Of a stretch of 64,000 nucleotides of DNA, positions 44,680-56,752 are shown piece after piece. The stretch is from Nepenthes gracilis (lineage: Eukaryota > Streptophyta > Magnoliopsida > Caryophyllales > Nepenthaceae), in assembly GCA_033239525.1 (NCBI GenBank), contig BSYO01000020.1:5705892-5769891 (forward strand), in the 5' to 3' direction. The position numbers were made by a program, and so were the translations under genes. Each line of letters opens with the position of its first letter. Positions within the stretch are counted from its first letter, which is position 1. The notes beneath the pieces are model-generated. The model ran no database searches and was not told the origin of the DNA. It saw only the letters and a list, made by a program, of their open reading frames with translations.

Positions 44680-45600
44680 ACTACGAATCGCTGCACCGCA
44701 TTCGACGAATCGAAGCAAGATCCTGCCAGCTCACTGTTGTTAGCATCACCCAAAGACGCGAGAGGAGCTGTACTTTACTTGGCAAAAGACGAGGCATCCT
44801 CGGCCTCGTCTCTGTGCGCTGTGAGTCTGACATCCAGCATGGTCTATTATGTGAGCAAAACATTGACCGGACTTAAACTCGCTACCTGCACAAAAAATGG
44901 CAATCGGGCGCTATCTTCGCAGTCAGAAAATTTAGGCCATACTTTCAGCACGGGAGGGTCCTTACGACCACCAATAAAGGCATACTTCCAAAAAGCCCGC
45001 GTCTGGGCGATTGGTAAAGTGGGCCATTGAATTGGGTGAGTTCGACATTGAGTTCAGCCTGACACGCTATAAAGCGCAGCTCCGCAGATTTTATCGAGAA
45101 AACCACGACCCATTCAAGAGGAACAGCCCGTGAAAATGAAGAACAGCCCGGTAGAGGCCCCTAATGGGCACTCCACGTGATGGATCATCCACGACAAGGG
45201 GCCGTGGAGCAGGGGTGATCTTAATGACTCCTGACGGATTGAGATCAAGTATTCCCCGAAACTTGATTTCCAAACCAACAACGTTACGCGTGAGTACGAA
45301 GCCCTACCGGCCGGTTTACGATTGGCAAAGGAGCTTTCACAAGAGGTTGGCAAGTCGCAAACTCGGATTAATCGTCAACTATCAATGGGGGCTTCGAGGC
45401 AAACAACCTTCCTTGGCCAAGTACACTGCGAAGGAAAAGGAGACCATCCAGTGGCCCGGCTGCCGACTCGGTTCACATTCCTCGAGCGTAAAATTGGTGC
45501 TGCATCGGGTCACAGAGCAAAACTCGCCGAAAACCCGTAACAATATTCGAGGGACATGCGGGAGACCCTGAACGCTCCGAGCATAGAGAAACAAGAGGCC
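44680..45600 (+). pseudogene. Tat RNase H remnant
   Basis: GAVLYLAKDEASSASSL and MVYYVSKTLTG (44765-44870), RPYFQ region (44935), KWAIELGEFDIEFSL in pieces (45015-45060), and REYEALPAGLRLAKEL (45295-45335). These blocks occur in this order in Tat RT-RNase H. All are separated by frame changes. Confidence 0.68.
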
Positions 45601-45639
45601 ATGCAGATTTTCGAGACGGAAAACTGGATGACTCTTACC

Positions 45640-46845
45640 TTAGATACTGGGTCACGATGGATCACTCCCTGAGGACACCGAAAAGGCTAAGATTAAAAAA
45701 CAGATACCGATACATAGTTGATGGAGGCGGAAGGCCGTATCGCCGCGGATACTCAACTCCGTATCTCCGCCGTCTATCTCCCGAGGAGGCCGACTACACT
45801 ACCGGGCGAAGTTCACCTCGGATCTCGTGGATCATCACGTAGGCGGAAGAACCTAGCCTTCAAAATTATGCGCGGGGCTATTCTTCGCCCTCAATGAAAA
45901 AAGGACGCGCTTTGAGTTTGTTAAGAAGTGAGAGAGCAAGCTAGCTTCATGGCAACCTTCACCACCAGCCGCTCTGTTGACCTCAAGTCCTTCAGTTCCT
46001 CCGCGGCCCTTCGCGCAATGGGGGCTCGACATTCTTGGCCCATTTCCCATTGCCACGGGCAAGAAAATTCATCATATGGGCATCGACTACTTCACTAAGT
46101 GGGTCGAGGCGCCTTGCAAAGATCAGAACACAATGCTCTGGAGTTTCTCCGCCAGAGCATTGTCTGCCAGATTTGGCATCCTGCAGGTCGTGGTGACCGG
46201 CTAACGACCCATGATTTTCTGAAAACGCTTCACCAAGATTGCACCAGCCTTAAATCAAGAAGTCCACACTTAGCATACCCCGTGCCAACGGACAGGTGGA
46301 GGTCACAAACCGTACGCTACTCCACGGGCTAAAGACTAAGTTGAGGACGCCGGGGCTCCCTGGCCGACGAGCTCCCATCCGTCCTCTCGGTCATATCGCA
46401 TAACCCCAAGGAACCAACGCGAGATGCCCTTCACCTATGCTATGGACCGAAGGTAATTCGGTTGAAATCGAGCTCCTAAGTCTCAAGGTGAAGTCCTTGA
46501 CCCATGATTGACTCCCCCAAAAATCGGGAGCATTTGACTTGCTAGAGGAAGCCCGCTGACGCCGCCTTAATACTTCTGACAGCAAGATACCAACACCGAG
46601 TTGCCCGATACTACAACAAAAAGGTAAAAGCCCGCAATTCGACGTTGGGACTTAGTCCTACGTGGCATCAAGGCCACAAAGTAAGTGGTCGTCACAAACA
46701 AGTTCTCTCCCCAACCGGGAGGGACCTTTCGTCTCCTCACTGCCCGCGCAACGGAGCGTACATAAGCTCCGAAACTGTGATTTAAAAGTTGGTCCTACGA
46801 ACGTGGGAACGCTACCCACCAAGCGCTACTTCCAATAGGGAACCC
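45640..46845 (+). pseudogene. Tat integrase remnant
   Basis: YRRGYSTPYLRRLSPEEADY (45740-45800) is the zinc-binding lead-in. PFAQWGLDILGPFPIATGKK (46001-46060) and DYFTKWVEAP (46086-46115) contain the first catalytic aspartate. Later pieces include KFSPNREGPFVSSL (about 46700-46740) and LPTKRYFQ (46815-46840), the C-terminal GPF/Y-type module. Multiple frameshifts. Confidence 0.75.
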
Positions 46846-47005
46846 AAGTACGCACTTACTTGATCCGTATTCATTCGTGTGCTTGTTTTCACTTTGAAAA
46901 AACGGGAGTTTACTTAGCATATAGAACTTAGGCCTATGAACTGTGCTTGCCTGTGCATCCATCCGACCTGACCGCCCTAAGTTGGGAGGGTCTTCACCTC
47001 TCGTT

Positions 47006-47209
47006 AAACCCTAGTCATCTAGGTGGCCCAAAAAGTGGTCCGAAATCCGATCATCCGTGGCCCATAAGTGGTCTTAAACCCTAGTCATCTAGGTGGCCCA
47101 TGAGCAGTTTGAAACCCTGGTCATCCAGGTAGCCCATGAGCAGTCTTAAACCTTGGTCATCCAAGTGGCCCATAAGCGGTCTTAAACCCTAGTCATCTAG
47201 GTGGCCCAT
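47006..47209 (+). repeat. 36-bp tandem hairpin repeats in the Tat 3' region
   Basis: Six units start at about 47006, 47042, 47076, 47112, 47148 and 47184. Consensus: AAACC(C/T)(T/C)(A/G)G TCAT C... GGCCCAT.AG..GTCTT. Each unit has a short stem with loop TCAT. The array continues at 62903 after the inserted element, and a copy of that continuation is also at 48262-48412. Repeat units vary in the stem in a paired way (see findings). Confidence 0.85.
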
Positions 47210-48261
47210 TGTGAGGTTTCGGATTTAAGAACTTGATAATAATGAGGTGATTAGTATGTTAATGATCAATACTAATCCTATGGGATGATTAAGGTTTGCA
47301 TCGGAAGAAAATCGAAAAGTTATTCCAGTCCTGCCGTTGAAGCCTCGCAAAGAGTTTGCCGGGCGCCGAGCCGTGGCTCGGCGTAAAAACTGGAATCGGC
47401 GGCGGACAGCCGTGACATACGCCAGCGGGCGCCGCTAAGCTCATTGAGCGGCCGACGCAGTATAAATTCATGCCGCACCTTTGTTTTCCCTCATTTTCGC
47501 ACGGGCCGAGGGTTTTAGAGAGAGAGGGGCGCGACTGGAGAGAGAAGGAAGGAGATCGAGCCCGGGAGTCCACCCCGCCCGAGAGCCAGGTATAAAGGTG
47601 AAGCACGCGCCGAGGCAAGTGTTCTTGGAGAGTATGTGTTTCCGCCCTCGCTCTCGCTCTTTTGCACATGCCTTGAGAATTCTTTATGATTACATTTGCC
47701 GAGCCGTTAGCTCACTCTGCGCTTGATGTTTTTCCTCCCGGATGAGAACACTTAGCGATGCTGAGATGATAGAGCAAGGAGAGAAGCTTGCTTAATGAGA
47801 TTAGGCCGGACGCGAGTGCGCGAAAGCTTGACTCCGTGAGTTGATCGGATTTTGAGCAGCCACTTAGAGTCGTGGCTCATTATTGTTATTGTTTTGAGGT
47901 CTTGTTATGTTTCCGCATGTATGATAATTTAGTTATGCTTCCGTATTCAGATATATATGTTTGGAGTTTTGTTTCATTTAGATGGCATCTCTCGATCCAA
48001 AGATAGTAGGTAGTGTACTGTATTGGAGCCATGGATGATATGGCGATGTGTGATCCCTGTGGTGGGTTGTCAGGCTTTCTGAAAGCCTTTGATTAGTTGT
48101 GTGCTTGTACAGTATATTTAAACAGGTTGTATTTTTGTTTTCGTCTAGTTGCGGGAGAAAATCAGCGGATTTTCTCGTAGAATCCAGGTATTAATTATGG
48201 ACTTTGGTTTGTATTGCCATTGACGGAGGTTATTCGATGGAGAATAATCTGTTCCGTCACA
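47210..48261 (+). repeat. First LTR, internally deleted (1,052 bp)
   Basis: Starts TGTGAGGTTTCGG and ends CCGTCACA. Compared with the LTR at 54028-56752 it lacks about 1.66 kb (the part equal to about 54449-56112). The junction is near 47626, where a GTGTTCTT / TTCTTG-type microhomology joins the two sides. A TATAAATTC box is at about 47460-47468. Confidence 0.8.
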
Positions 48262-48412
48262 CCCATGAGCGGTCTGAAACCTCGGTCATCCGAGCGGCCC
48301 AATAGCGGTCGTACTAAACCTTGGTCATCCAAGTGGCCCATAGCGGTCCAAACCTTAGGGCAAGAATGGCACACGCGACGACCGCTGGGAGCAAGAACGT
48401 CGACCAACGACG
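48262..48412 (+). repeat. Second copy of the right flank of the element (Tat 3' sequence)
   Basis: Matches 62903-63052 nearly base for base, from CCCATGAGCGGTCT through AGGG.CA.AATGGCACACGCGACGACC to ACCAACGACG. Includes two hairpin-repeat units. It should lie outside the element, yet here it lies between two LTR pieces. Confidence 0.85.
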
Positions 48413-50612
48413 TTAGTTGTCCAGAATCGTCCGATTTGCCCTGTGGATTTTACCAAACCCTAACCTACGGAATTTTGGGTTTCCCGCTTCCGCCTCAGAT
48501 CATGAAATTGACCTCAAAATGGAAATCCCCATGTCCTAATGATGTATATATGTCGTCGCGGGTCCGATCGTGGCACGCTTTGGACCTGTTGTATGCCCGA
48601 GCCCATTAAATGGGCGCTGTTATCTATTCACCCGAGACCGAAGGTGGATTTTGCGTGTTGTCACCTTCGTGAAATGATGAAATGATCCTAGAATATGAAT
48701 CCCCATGTCCTAATTGTGTGTATACGACGGATGCCGACCTTCGTAAGATTTGACCCGTTCGTGGCATCCTGGCCTTAAAAGTTCCCATTGTGGATAATCC
48801 GAAAATGAATGGGAAGTTGCATACTTCCACCCTCGTGATAAGTTAAATCGAACCAAATGTGTGATCTTGTGTACAAAGTGTACGCATTTAATCCATCGGA
48901 CGTCCGATCTCCAAGTATCGAACCATATGCAGCGTCCGAAGTGTTCAAAAGGAAATCTGATAATGTTTACTTGAAATAAAATGAGAAATGTAATGTGATA
49001 TGCCTTCAAAATAGTTGTGAAAGTAACCTTTAACTGATTAAACGTAAATATAAGCCCCGAATGTGAATCCGTGTGCTGGAGGCAGGGGAATGAGTCTCGG
49101 AGGTTCCAAAGTGACTCGTGATCGTTTGAGGTATGAATTCTAATCTCTACTGTGAACTTGGATTGATTGTTGTAATTAAGGGAACTGGATCCCGAAGGAA
49201 GTCGAATTGAACTTGTGATGTTTTATGGATTATTAATGGAGTCCCATTGATATCGTGGAATCGAGTAAGTAAATAAAAGGGAATCCACATTGTCCATTGT
49301 GATGGAATGATCTCCCGGATGATGTATGATGGGAATGGGATTTCCTGAGGTTGTGAATGTGTATGGCAAATGTGGATTTCCCTCTCCAAGTGTTGAACCT
49401 AATCTTAAAACTAGACCCCGAATCGTATGGGTAGTATTCTTTAGTATATCATGTCCATCATGGTGTGAACTCAAGGAATACTTGTATTCGACTGGCCGCT
49501 CGCGAGGAGGGTGATGTCCGTGGTACCCTTTAGGAAACTAATGCGGAAGAACGAGGATTGCCACAGATCCGGGGGTGTGGGGTGTGTCTGTTGACGCTAC
49601 ATATCGAGATGTAGTCGTCAGGATGATCGTTGCATGGACGCAACCGAGGGTCGCGTGCTACCGACCTAAAAATAGTAGTGCGGCTTTGGAATGTGTAGCG
49701 AACACATTCCCCCGTCCTCGTTCTCGCATCGCTGGTTAGTACGGCTCACTAGCCGGGTTCGCAAAAGACGCGATGTAATAATGAAAATGAATAATATCCA
49801 ATTGATGAACGGTGTGAATCTAGTACACCAGAATGAGAACCGAATGAAACCAGTGATTCAAGATGTAATCGTGGGAATCAAGTGATTCTGATTAATGATC
49901 GACCAATGTAATCACGAGAATCGTAGGAATCAGGTGATTCCTGTTGTTTCATGTTCTCTCTCCTGTTTCTTGATTTTGGAGAGTATTTGTTTCCTGTCCC
50001 TGTTCCTATTCTTGTACATGCCTTGAGAATTCTTTATGATTACATTTGCCGAAATCAGCTCACTCTTGCAATTGATGTTTTTCCTTTCGTATGAGAACAC
50101 TTAGCCGATGCCGATAGATAGAGCAAGGAGAGAAGTCATTAATGAGATTGGTGGATGGCGGAGTGCGCGAAAGCTTGACTCGAGTTGGATCGGATTTTGA
50201 GCAGCCACTTAGAGTTGGCGTGGCTCATTATTATTATGTTTAAGGTCTTGTTATGTTTCCTCATGTATGATGATTTAGTTACGCCGCCTCCTATATATAT
50301 GTTTGGAGTTTTGTTTCATTTAGATGGCATCTCTCTTGATCCAAAGATAGTAGGTAGTGTATCAGATTGGAGCCATGGATGATATGGCGAGATGTGTGAT
50401 CCTCGTGGCGTGTTGCAGGGCTTCTGAAAGCCTTTTGATTAGTTAGGTGCTTTGCATGCGTGATATTTAAACAAGTTGTATTTTTGGTTTTCATTCAGTT
50501 GCAGAGGAAACTCACGGATTTTCCAGAGAGAATCCATATGTATTAATTATGGACTTTGGTTTGTATTGCCACTGACGAGGTTATTCGATGGAGAATAATC
50601 TGTTCCGTCACA
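48413..50612 (+). repeat. LTR lacking its first ~536 bp
   Basis: Starts inside the LTR at TTAGTTGTCC (equal to 54564) and runs to CCGTCACA at 50612, followed by the primer-like site. Together with 47210-48261 it could represent one broken LTR or two. Confidence 0.8.
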
Positions 50613-53600
50613 GTTGGTATTAGGAAAAAATGAGAGATGCCTTATGTTGATTTGAATCATATGCTGAAGCATAGGATTGATTAAGATTGATCGTTTTCCA
50701 CGAATGAAGGCTTCGTGAGGATCGAGTTAGTACGGTAGTTTTGGTTACCTCAGTCCCGTAACCTGACTAGAACGCTTAGAAGTTGTGACTAAATTCGGAT
50801 GACTAGCCTACACGCCCTAGCTTGGTTCTAGGAGTGGCTAGATTCAATTGTTTCTGTTTTAAGAAAATTTTAGTAGTGGCTCCCTTTATTGGGGACTCAA
50901 GTAATACTGTGATTGGATGTCGTGAAAGAGAGATGGTGTGTCGAGACACCTTAGTGTTTGAATTTGATCGGTGTTGATTGGGTCCTTGGGCGGATCGGGT
51001 GTTGCCGAGGCCTAAGTTAATTAGTCTTGGTTCGAGGTCTAAGTTCGATCGATTCTTGGTTGAAGTTATCAAGTTAGTATTTTGTCAAGGGTCAGCTGAC
51101 CTAGAGAGAGTGATGAATTGTCTGGACTTCTTGACAGTCAGATCCTTTTGGGATTGAGATGGATTTTGAGGTTTAAGATATTGTTGCGATGACCCCATTT
51201 CGGGATAGAAGACATATGCGTGCTGCCCCGTGATGGGTAGGAAGAGAGTCGACCTCGGGTGGTTGACGGAGAAAGATCTTGGGTCTCGAGGATTAAGAAA
51301 TATGGTCCCATGTATTATGGAAGCTTCTGAATTGATTTTATGTCTATGAGACTCTTGGGAGTGTGTCTCAATAGTGGATAGTCGATTGCGAGATCTAAGG
51401 ATGCCTTTAGTCACGGACAGCAAGGTGAGAAGGGTCGCTTGTTTATATCAGATCCTATGATATGAACCCAAGTGTTAATGTCACTGTCAAAAAGGTGGAG
51501 GAGAGGTTCTTAGGTTTAGTATTGTGATCCGATGTTGTTTTGAGAATTCGAACCTGCTGCCGGGATTGTGGTTAAAATGTCTAACCGGGAATCTAGTCTT
51601 GCTGATATCAAGGATGACCTAGTATTCTAAGGGCAAAGGAAATATGGCAGCGGCTATTCATGGATGAATCTTGGACAAATGCTTTTCCGAAGAGGCTTTG
51701 AAACTAGGATCTAAGTTATGGATAGTACTGTGTTGGATTGAGGATGGTTTGTATCCTCCGATCTTGGAATGAAGAAATTCAACGCCGTAGGATCAAAGTT
51801 TGGTATTAGTGCATGAAGCAATGGTGGATTGCGTGATTGGAAATGAAATTTCTCAATCCTGATGTTACAACACTCATCTTTGGGATCCCGATTATGTATG
51901 TGATTTGTGATTCCTAGGTGTATCTAATTAAGGATCCAAGTTCGCTGCAAGGGTGTCGATGTTGTGATATTTTTGGAATTCGTGATACGATTGTCGGGTT
52001 AACTTGATTGTCCTCGGTGCAAGCTTGGCGTGACGCGTTTAATGATTCGTCAAGAAGTTATCGACGATCCGGTTGTGTTAGTAAACCTATTGTGCCTTGT
52101 GATTGAATCGTATGCGATTTTAGGTATGAACTTGAAATAGTTAAAGTATTAAGTCTCAACCTGAATTTAATAGTTGTTCCGGCAATCGCAGTGCTAATAT
52201 GGTTGGATTGATAAAGGATAACATCTCGAATCAGGTTGTGGGGATTTGAAGTATGAGTTTAAATTGAGAGAGGTATCAAGAAATTGATATCGCCTTTCTT
52301 TAGATCATTGGATCAAGGATGTCATCAAAAGGAAGATTATGTTGATGTATCCGTTGGTCAAGAATTCGAGGTTATGTCAAAAATTGACGCTGATTGTCGA
52401 GGAGTCCATGTAGAGCCTGAGGAGATATCGGTTTTGCATGATCGTGTGTGAAGTGCTCCGAACATTCGAGGTAAATAAGATGGACCGATCAGTTGTTCGT
52501 GAATTTTGGAATGGGTTGCCTAGGAGATTGATGGTTTGATAATCGGACTTTGTGGATGGATAGACATAGTCTGTGAGCCATCGTGAAGGCTTGATGAATT
52601 CTTAGATCGATTTAGGTCCATAGCGTGATATTGTGGATCAATAGGAGTTGTAGCCCCGACGGTATCCAGGTCAAGGATACGGTCACTGTAAAGCCCAGAA
52701 AACGCCGTTTGGGTTATAGGATCATTATTGTTTCATGAAGTTTTATGGGATGATCTTTTGACCACGTCTGGGTCGATGTTGAGGTTGCTTCATGTGTTAA
52801 TCAAGGAATTCAAAGATATCGATGGTGTGTGCAATTACTTAAGGATTGAGTCATGATTTGTGATAGCTGATAATTTGCATGTCCCATTGTGAAATGAATG
52901 CGAATTTAGTTGAGAAAATGCCTTCCTAAGCTTGTGGCTTTGTGATTGCATGATTTTGAGGACTTAGGATTCTGAGCGTGGCTGGTTGAGGAGGCCGATT
53001 TGTGTTGTGGAATTGTGCAATCATCTTAATCTAATCGGATAGGGTGATTGATGTTCGTGATATTTGGGCCGACCCTAATGGGTCCATAAGTTCTTGTGGA
53101 ATGTAATACCCTTGAGATAAGTGGGGAGGAGTTCGAGTTTAGTGTTACCCCACGTGTATGTCGAATTGGCCACCGAGGTTTTCTTTTTGAAAACTCGTGA
53201 GTATTGTATTCGAGATAGGAAGATGATTATATGGCCTTGCATGTGGTCAAATTTGTTTAAAGGTTGAGGAAGTAAACATCGGTGTCTTCCTTGGGAAGGC
53301 GGGCATCAATGTTGGAAATTGATGCTGCGAGTTTTTGGACTTGTATGTCTTTGAAGTTTCATAGAAGATGCTGAAGATGAATTGCTAGTAAGTCCAGATG
53401 ATCGGGTGATAAAATGTCATGTTCTTGCCGGAGATAGAACCGTATTCTCGATTGGGTTCAACTGCTTGTTGATATGCCAACAGGATCTCGAGGTTACTAG
53501 GCAACCGAATTTTGAGATCTCGGGTAAGGATTGAAAGTCTCACAACTAATTGGGGATTATGATTATAGTTTTGATTGTCACTGCACTTTGATGATTTGGG

Positions 53601-54027
53601 GATTAATCGTGGTAGTGCAATGAGAAGGCCATGGGCCCGTGGCCCAGAGATTTCTAAATACGGTTGAGATTCTAGTGACCGATTTCTTTCGAGGCATGAA
53701 ATGAATTCAAGTGAAAGTTCATTGATCCATTGAAAGTGTCGGATTGGGTTAGGAGATGTCCGGCATGATTGTAGGTGGCTCTTGAAATTTCTAGAAATCA
53801 ATATAAGGTCTCCCTTGTATCGATGGTTGAGAGAATCGGTAAGTGTCTGGGTTGGATCGTTCTGAGAGGCTAAGGGCTTGTTTTGTGATGAGGATTAGAT
53901 AGATCAAATGCTAGAGGTTCTAAAATAAGCGTTGTCCGAGAACGATTTCAAATTTTGAGGAGTTCACCTCGGGTTGCAAGTTCGAGGTTTGTTAAATTTC
54001 GAGGACGAAATTTATAAGTGGGGAGAG
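50613..54027 (+). other. LARD-like internal region, copy 1
   Basis: 3,415 bp from primer-like site to polypurine tract (54014-54027). No recognised protein motif in six frames; the longest frame is about 138 codons on the minus strand and is not conserved in copy 2. AT-moderate, with many GATC/TTGAT words. Confidence 0.75.
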
Positions 54028-56752
54028 TCAGGGTTTGGATTTAAGAACTTGATAATAATGAGGTGATTAGTATGTTAATGATCAATACTAATCCTATGGG
54101 ATGATTAAGGTTTGGTATCGGAAGAAAATCGAAAGTTATTCTAACCGGCTGTTGAAATTTCGCAAGAGAGCTTCCATATTGGCGCTGAGCCGTGGCTCGA
54201 AAGGAAAACCGTAATCAAAGTGGCGGACAGTACGGGGCATGGTGGCTTCCGCTACGCCGCTCAAGCTCGCCGAGCGGCCAAGAAGTATAAATTCACGCCG
54301 CACCTCACGTTTTCTCATTTTTGCACGGGCGAGGGTTTTAGAGAGAGAGGGGCGAACCGGAGAGAGAAGGAATGAGATCGAGCCCGAGAGTCCGATTCTG
54401 CCTTTGAGAGCCGTATAAAGGTGAAAGTACGCTCGAGGCAAGTGTTCTCATATCCACTTCTGCTTCTCTTTGATGTTTTGTGTATTTTCGTTGGGTATTT
54501 TGTGTCGATACCCACGGGGAACGTTAGAATCAAACCCATGCCTTGAGGTCCAAGAAAATGTTGTTAGTTGTCCGAATCGTCCGATTCGCCCGTGGATTTT
54601 ACCAAAACCCTAACCTACTAGGAATTTTGGGGTTTCCGTTTCCTACCTCGTATCATGAAATTGACCTCAAAATTGAAATCCCCATGTCCTAATGATGTAT
54701 ATAGGTCGGCCGGGTCCGATCCGATGCACGCTTGGACCCGTCATATGCCCGAGCCCATTAAATGGGCGCTCGTTACTGTTCACCTGAGACCAAAGGTGGA
54801 TTTTGCGTGTTGTCACCTTCGTGAAATGATGAAATGATCCTAGAATATGAATCCCCATGTCCCAATTGTGTGATATATCGACCGGATGCCGAATCCCGTA
54901 AGATTTGACCCTGCTCATGGCATCCGGAAGCCTTAAAAGTTCCCGTTGTGGATAATCCGAAAATGAATGGGAAGTTGCATACTTCCACCCTCGTGATAAG
55001 TTAAATCGAACCCAAATGTGTGATCTTGTGTACAAAGTGTACGCATTTAACTCACCGACGTCCGATTCCAAGTATCGAACCATGTACGCGTCCGAGTGTT
55101 CAAAAGGAAATCCGATAATGTTTACTTGAAATAAAATGAGAAATGTAATGATATGCCTTCAAAATAGTTGTGAAAGTAACCTTTAACTCGATTAAACGTA
55201 AATATAAGCCCGAATGTGAATCCGCAGGCCGGAGGCAGGGAATGAGTCTCGAGGTTCCAAAGTGACTCGTGATCGCTTGAGGTATGAATTCTAATCTCTA
55301 CCGTGAACTTGATTGATTGTTGTAATTAAGGGAACTCGATCCTAAGGAAGTCGAATTGAACTTGTGATGTTTTATCAGGGATTAAGGGAATGGAGTCCCA
55401 TTGATATCGTGAATCGAGTAAGTAAATAAAAGGGAATCCACATTGTCCATTGTGATGGAATGATCTCCCTGATGGAGATGTATGTGATGGGAATGGGATT
55501 TCCCGAGTTGTGAATGTGTATGGCAAATGTGGATTTCCCTCTCCAAGTGTTGAACCTAATCTTAAAACTAGGACCCCCGAGTCGATGGGTAGTATTCTTT
55601 AGTATATCATGTCCATCGCGCGTGAACCTGTAAGGAATACTTGGCCACGATTCAACCGCCGGAGCGGGTGATGTCCGTGGGTACGCTTTAGGAAACTACC
55701 GTGGAAGAACGAGGATTGCCCGATCCCGGGGTGTGGGGTGTGTCTGACGCTACATATTGAGACGTAGTCGTCAGGATGATTGCTGCATGGATGCAACCGA
55801 GGGTCGTGCTACCACCTAAAATAGTAGCCGTGGCTTTAATGTAGCGAACACATTCCCCGCCCTCGTTTCTCGCATCGCTGGTTAGTACGGGCTAGCTACC
55901 GGTTCGCAAAGACGATGTAATAATGAAAATGAATAATATCCAATTGATGAACGGTGTGAATCTAGTACACTTAATGAGAACCGAATGAAACCAAGATTCA
56001 AGATGTAATCGTGGGAATCAAGTGATTCTGATTAATGATCGACCAATGTAATCACGAATCGTAGGAATCGTGTGATTCCTCCGCTTTCATGTTCTCTCTC
56101 CTGCTTTTGATTTTGAGAGTATTTGTTTCTTTTCCCCGCTCCTATTCTTGTACATGCCTGAGAATTCTTTATGATTACATTTGTTTAGCCGTTAGCTCAC
56201 TCTTACGCTTGATGTTTTTCCTTTCGGATGAGAACACTTAGCCGATGCCGGATAGATAGAGCAAGGAGAGAAGCTTGCTTAATGAGATTACTGGCCGACG
56301 TCGTGCGCGAAAGCTTGACTCGAGTTGGATCGGATTTTAAGCAGCCACTTAGAGTTGGGCGTGGCTCATTATTGTTGCTTTTAAGGTCTTGTTATGTTTC
56401 CGCATGTATGATGATTTAGTTATGCTTCCGCCTCGTATATATATGTTTGGAGTTTTGTTTTATTTAGATGGCATCTCTCTTGATCCAAGATAGCAGGTAG
56501 TGTATCGTATTGAGCCATGGATGATATGGCGTGATGTGTGATCCTTCGTGGCGGTTGTAGGCTTTGAGTTAAGCCTTTGATTAGTCAGTGCTTGTACAGG
56601 ATATTTAAAACAGTTGTATTTTTATTTAAGTCCAATTGCAGAGGAAAACTCGCCGGATTTTCTCGTAGAATCCATAGGTATTAATTATGGACTTTGGTTT
56701 AGATTGCTAATGACGGGAGGTTATTCGATGGAGAACAATCTGTCTGGCCACA
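54028..56752 (+). repeat. Middle LTR (2,725 bp)
   Basis: Starts TCAGGGTTTGG (the first bases differ from the TGTGAGG of the others) and ends GGCCACA. TATAAATTC at about 54290-54298. Shared by the two tandem units. Confidence 0.82.

Noticed and set aside
47006..47209. CRISPR-like array
   Set aside because: Repeat units are contiguous, with no unique spacers; this is plant DNA and the repeats belong to a Tat element.
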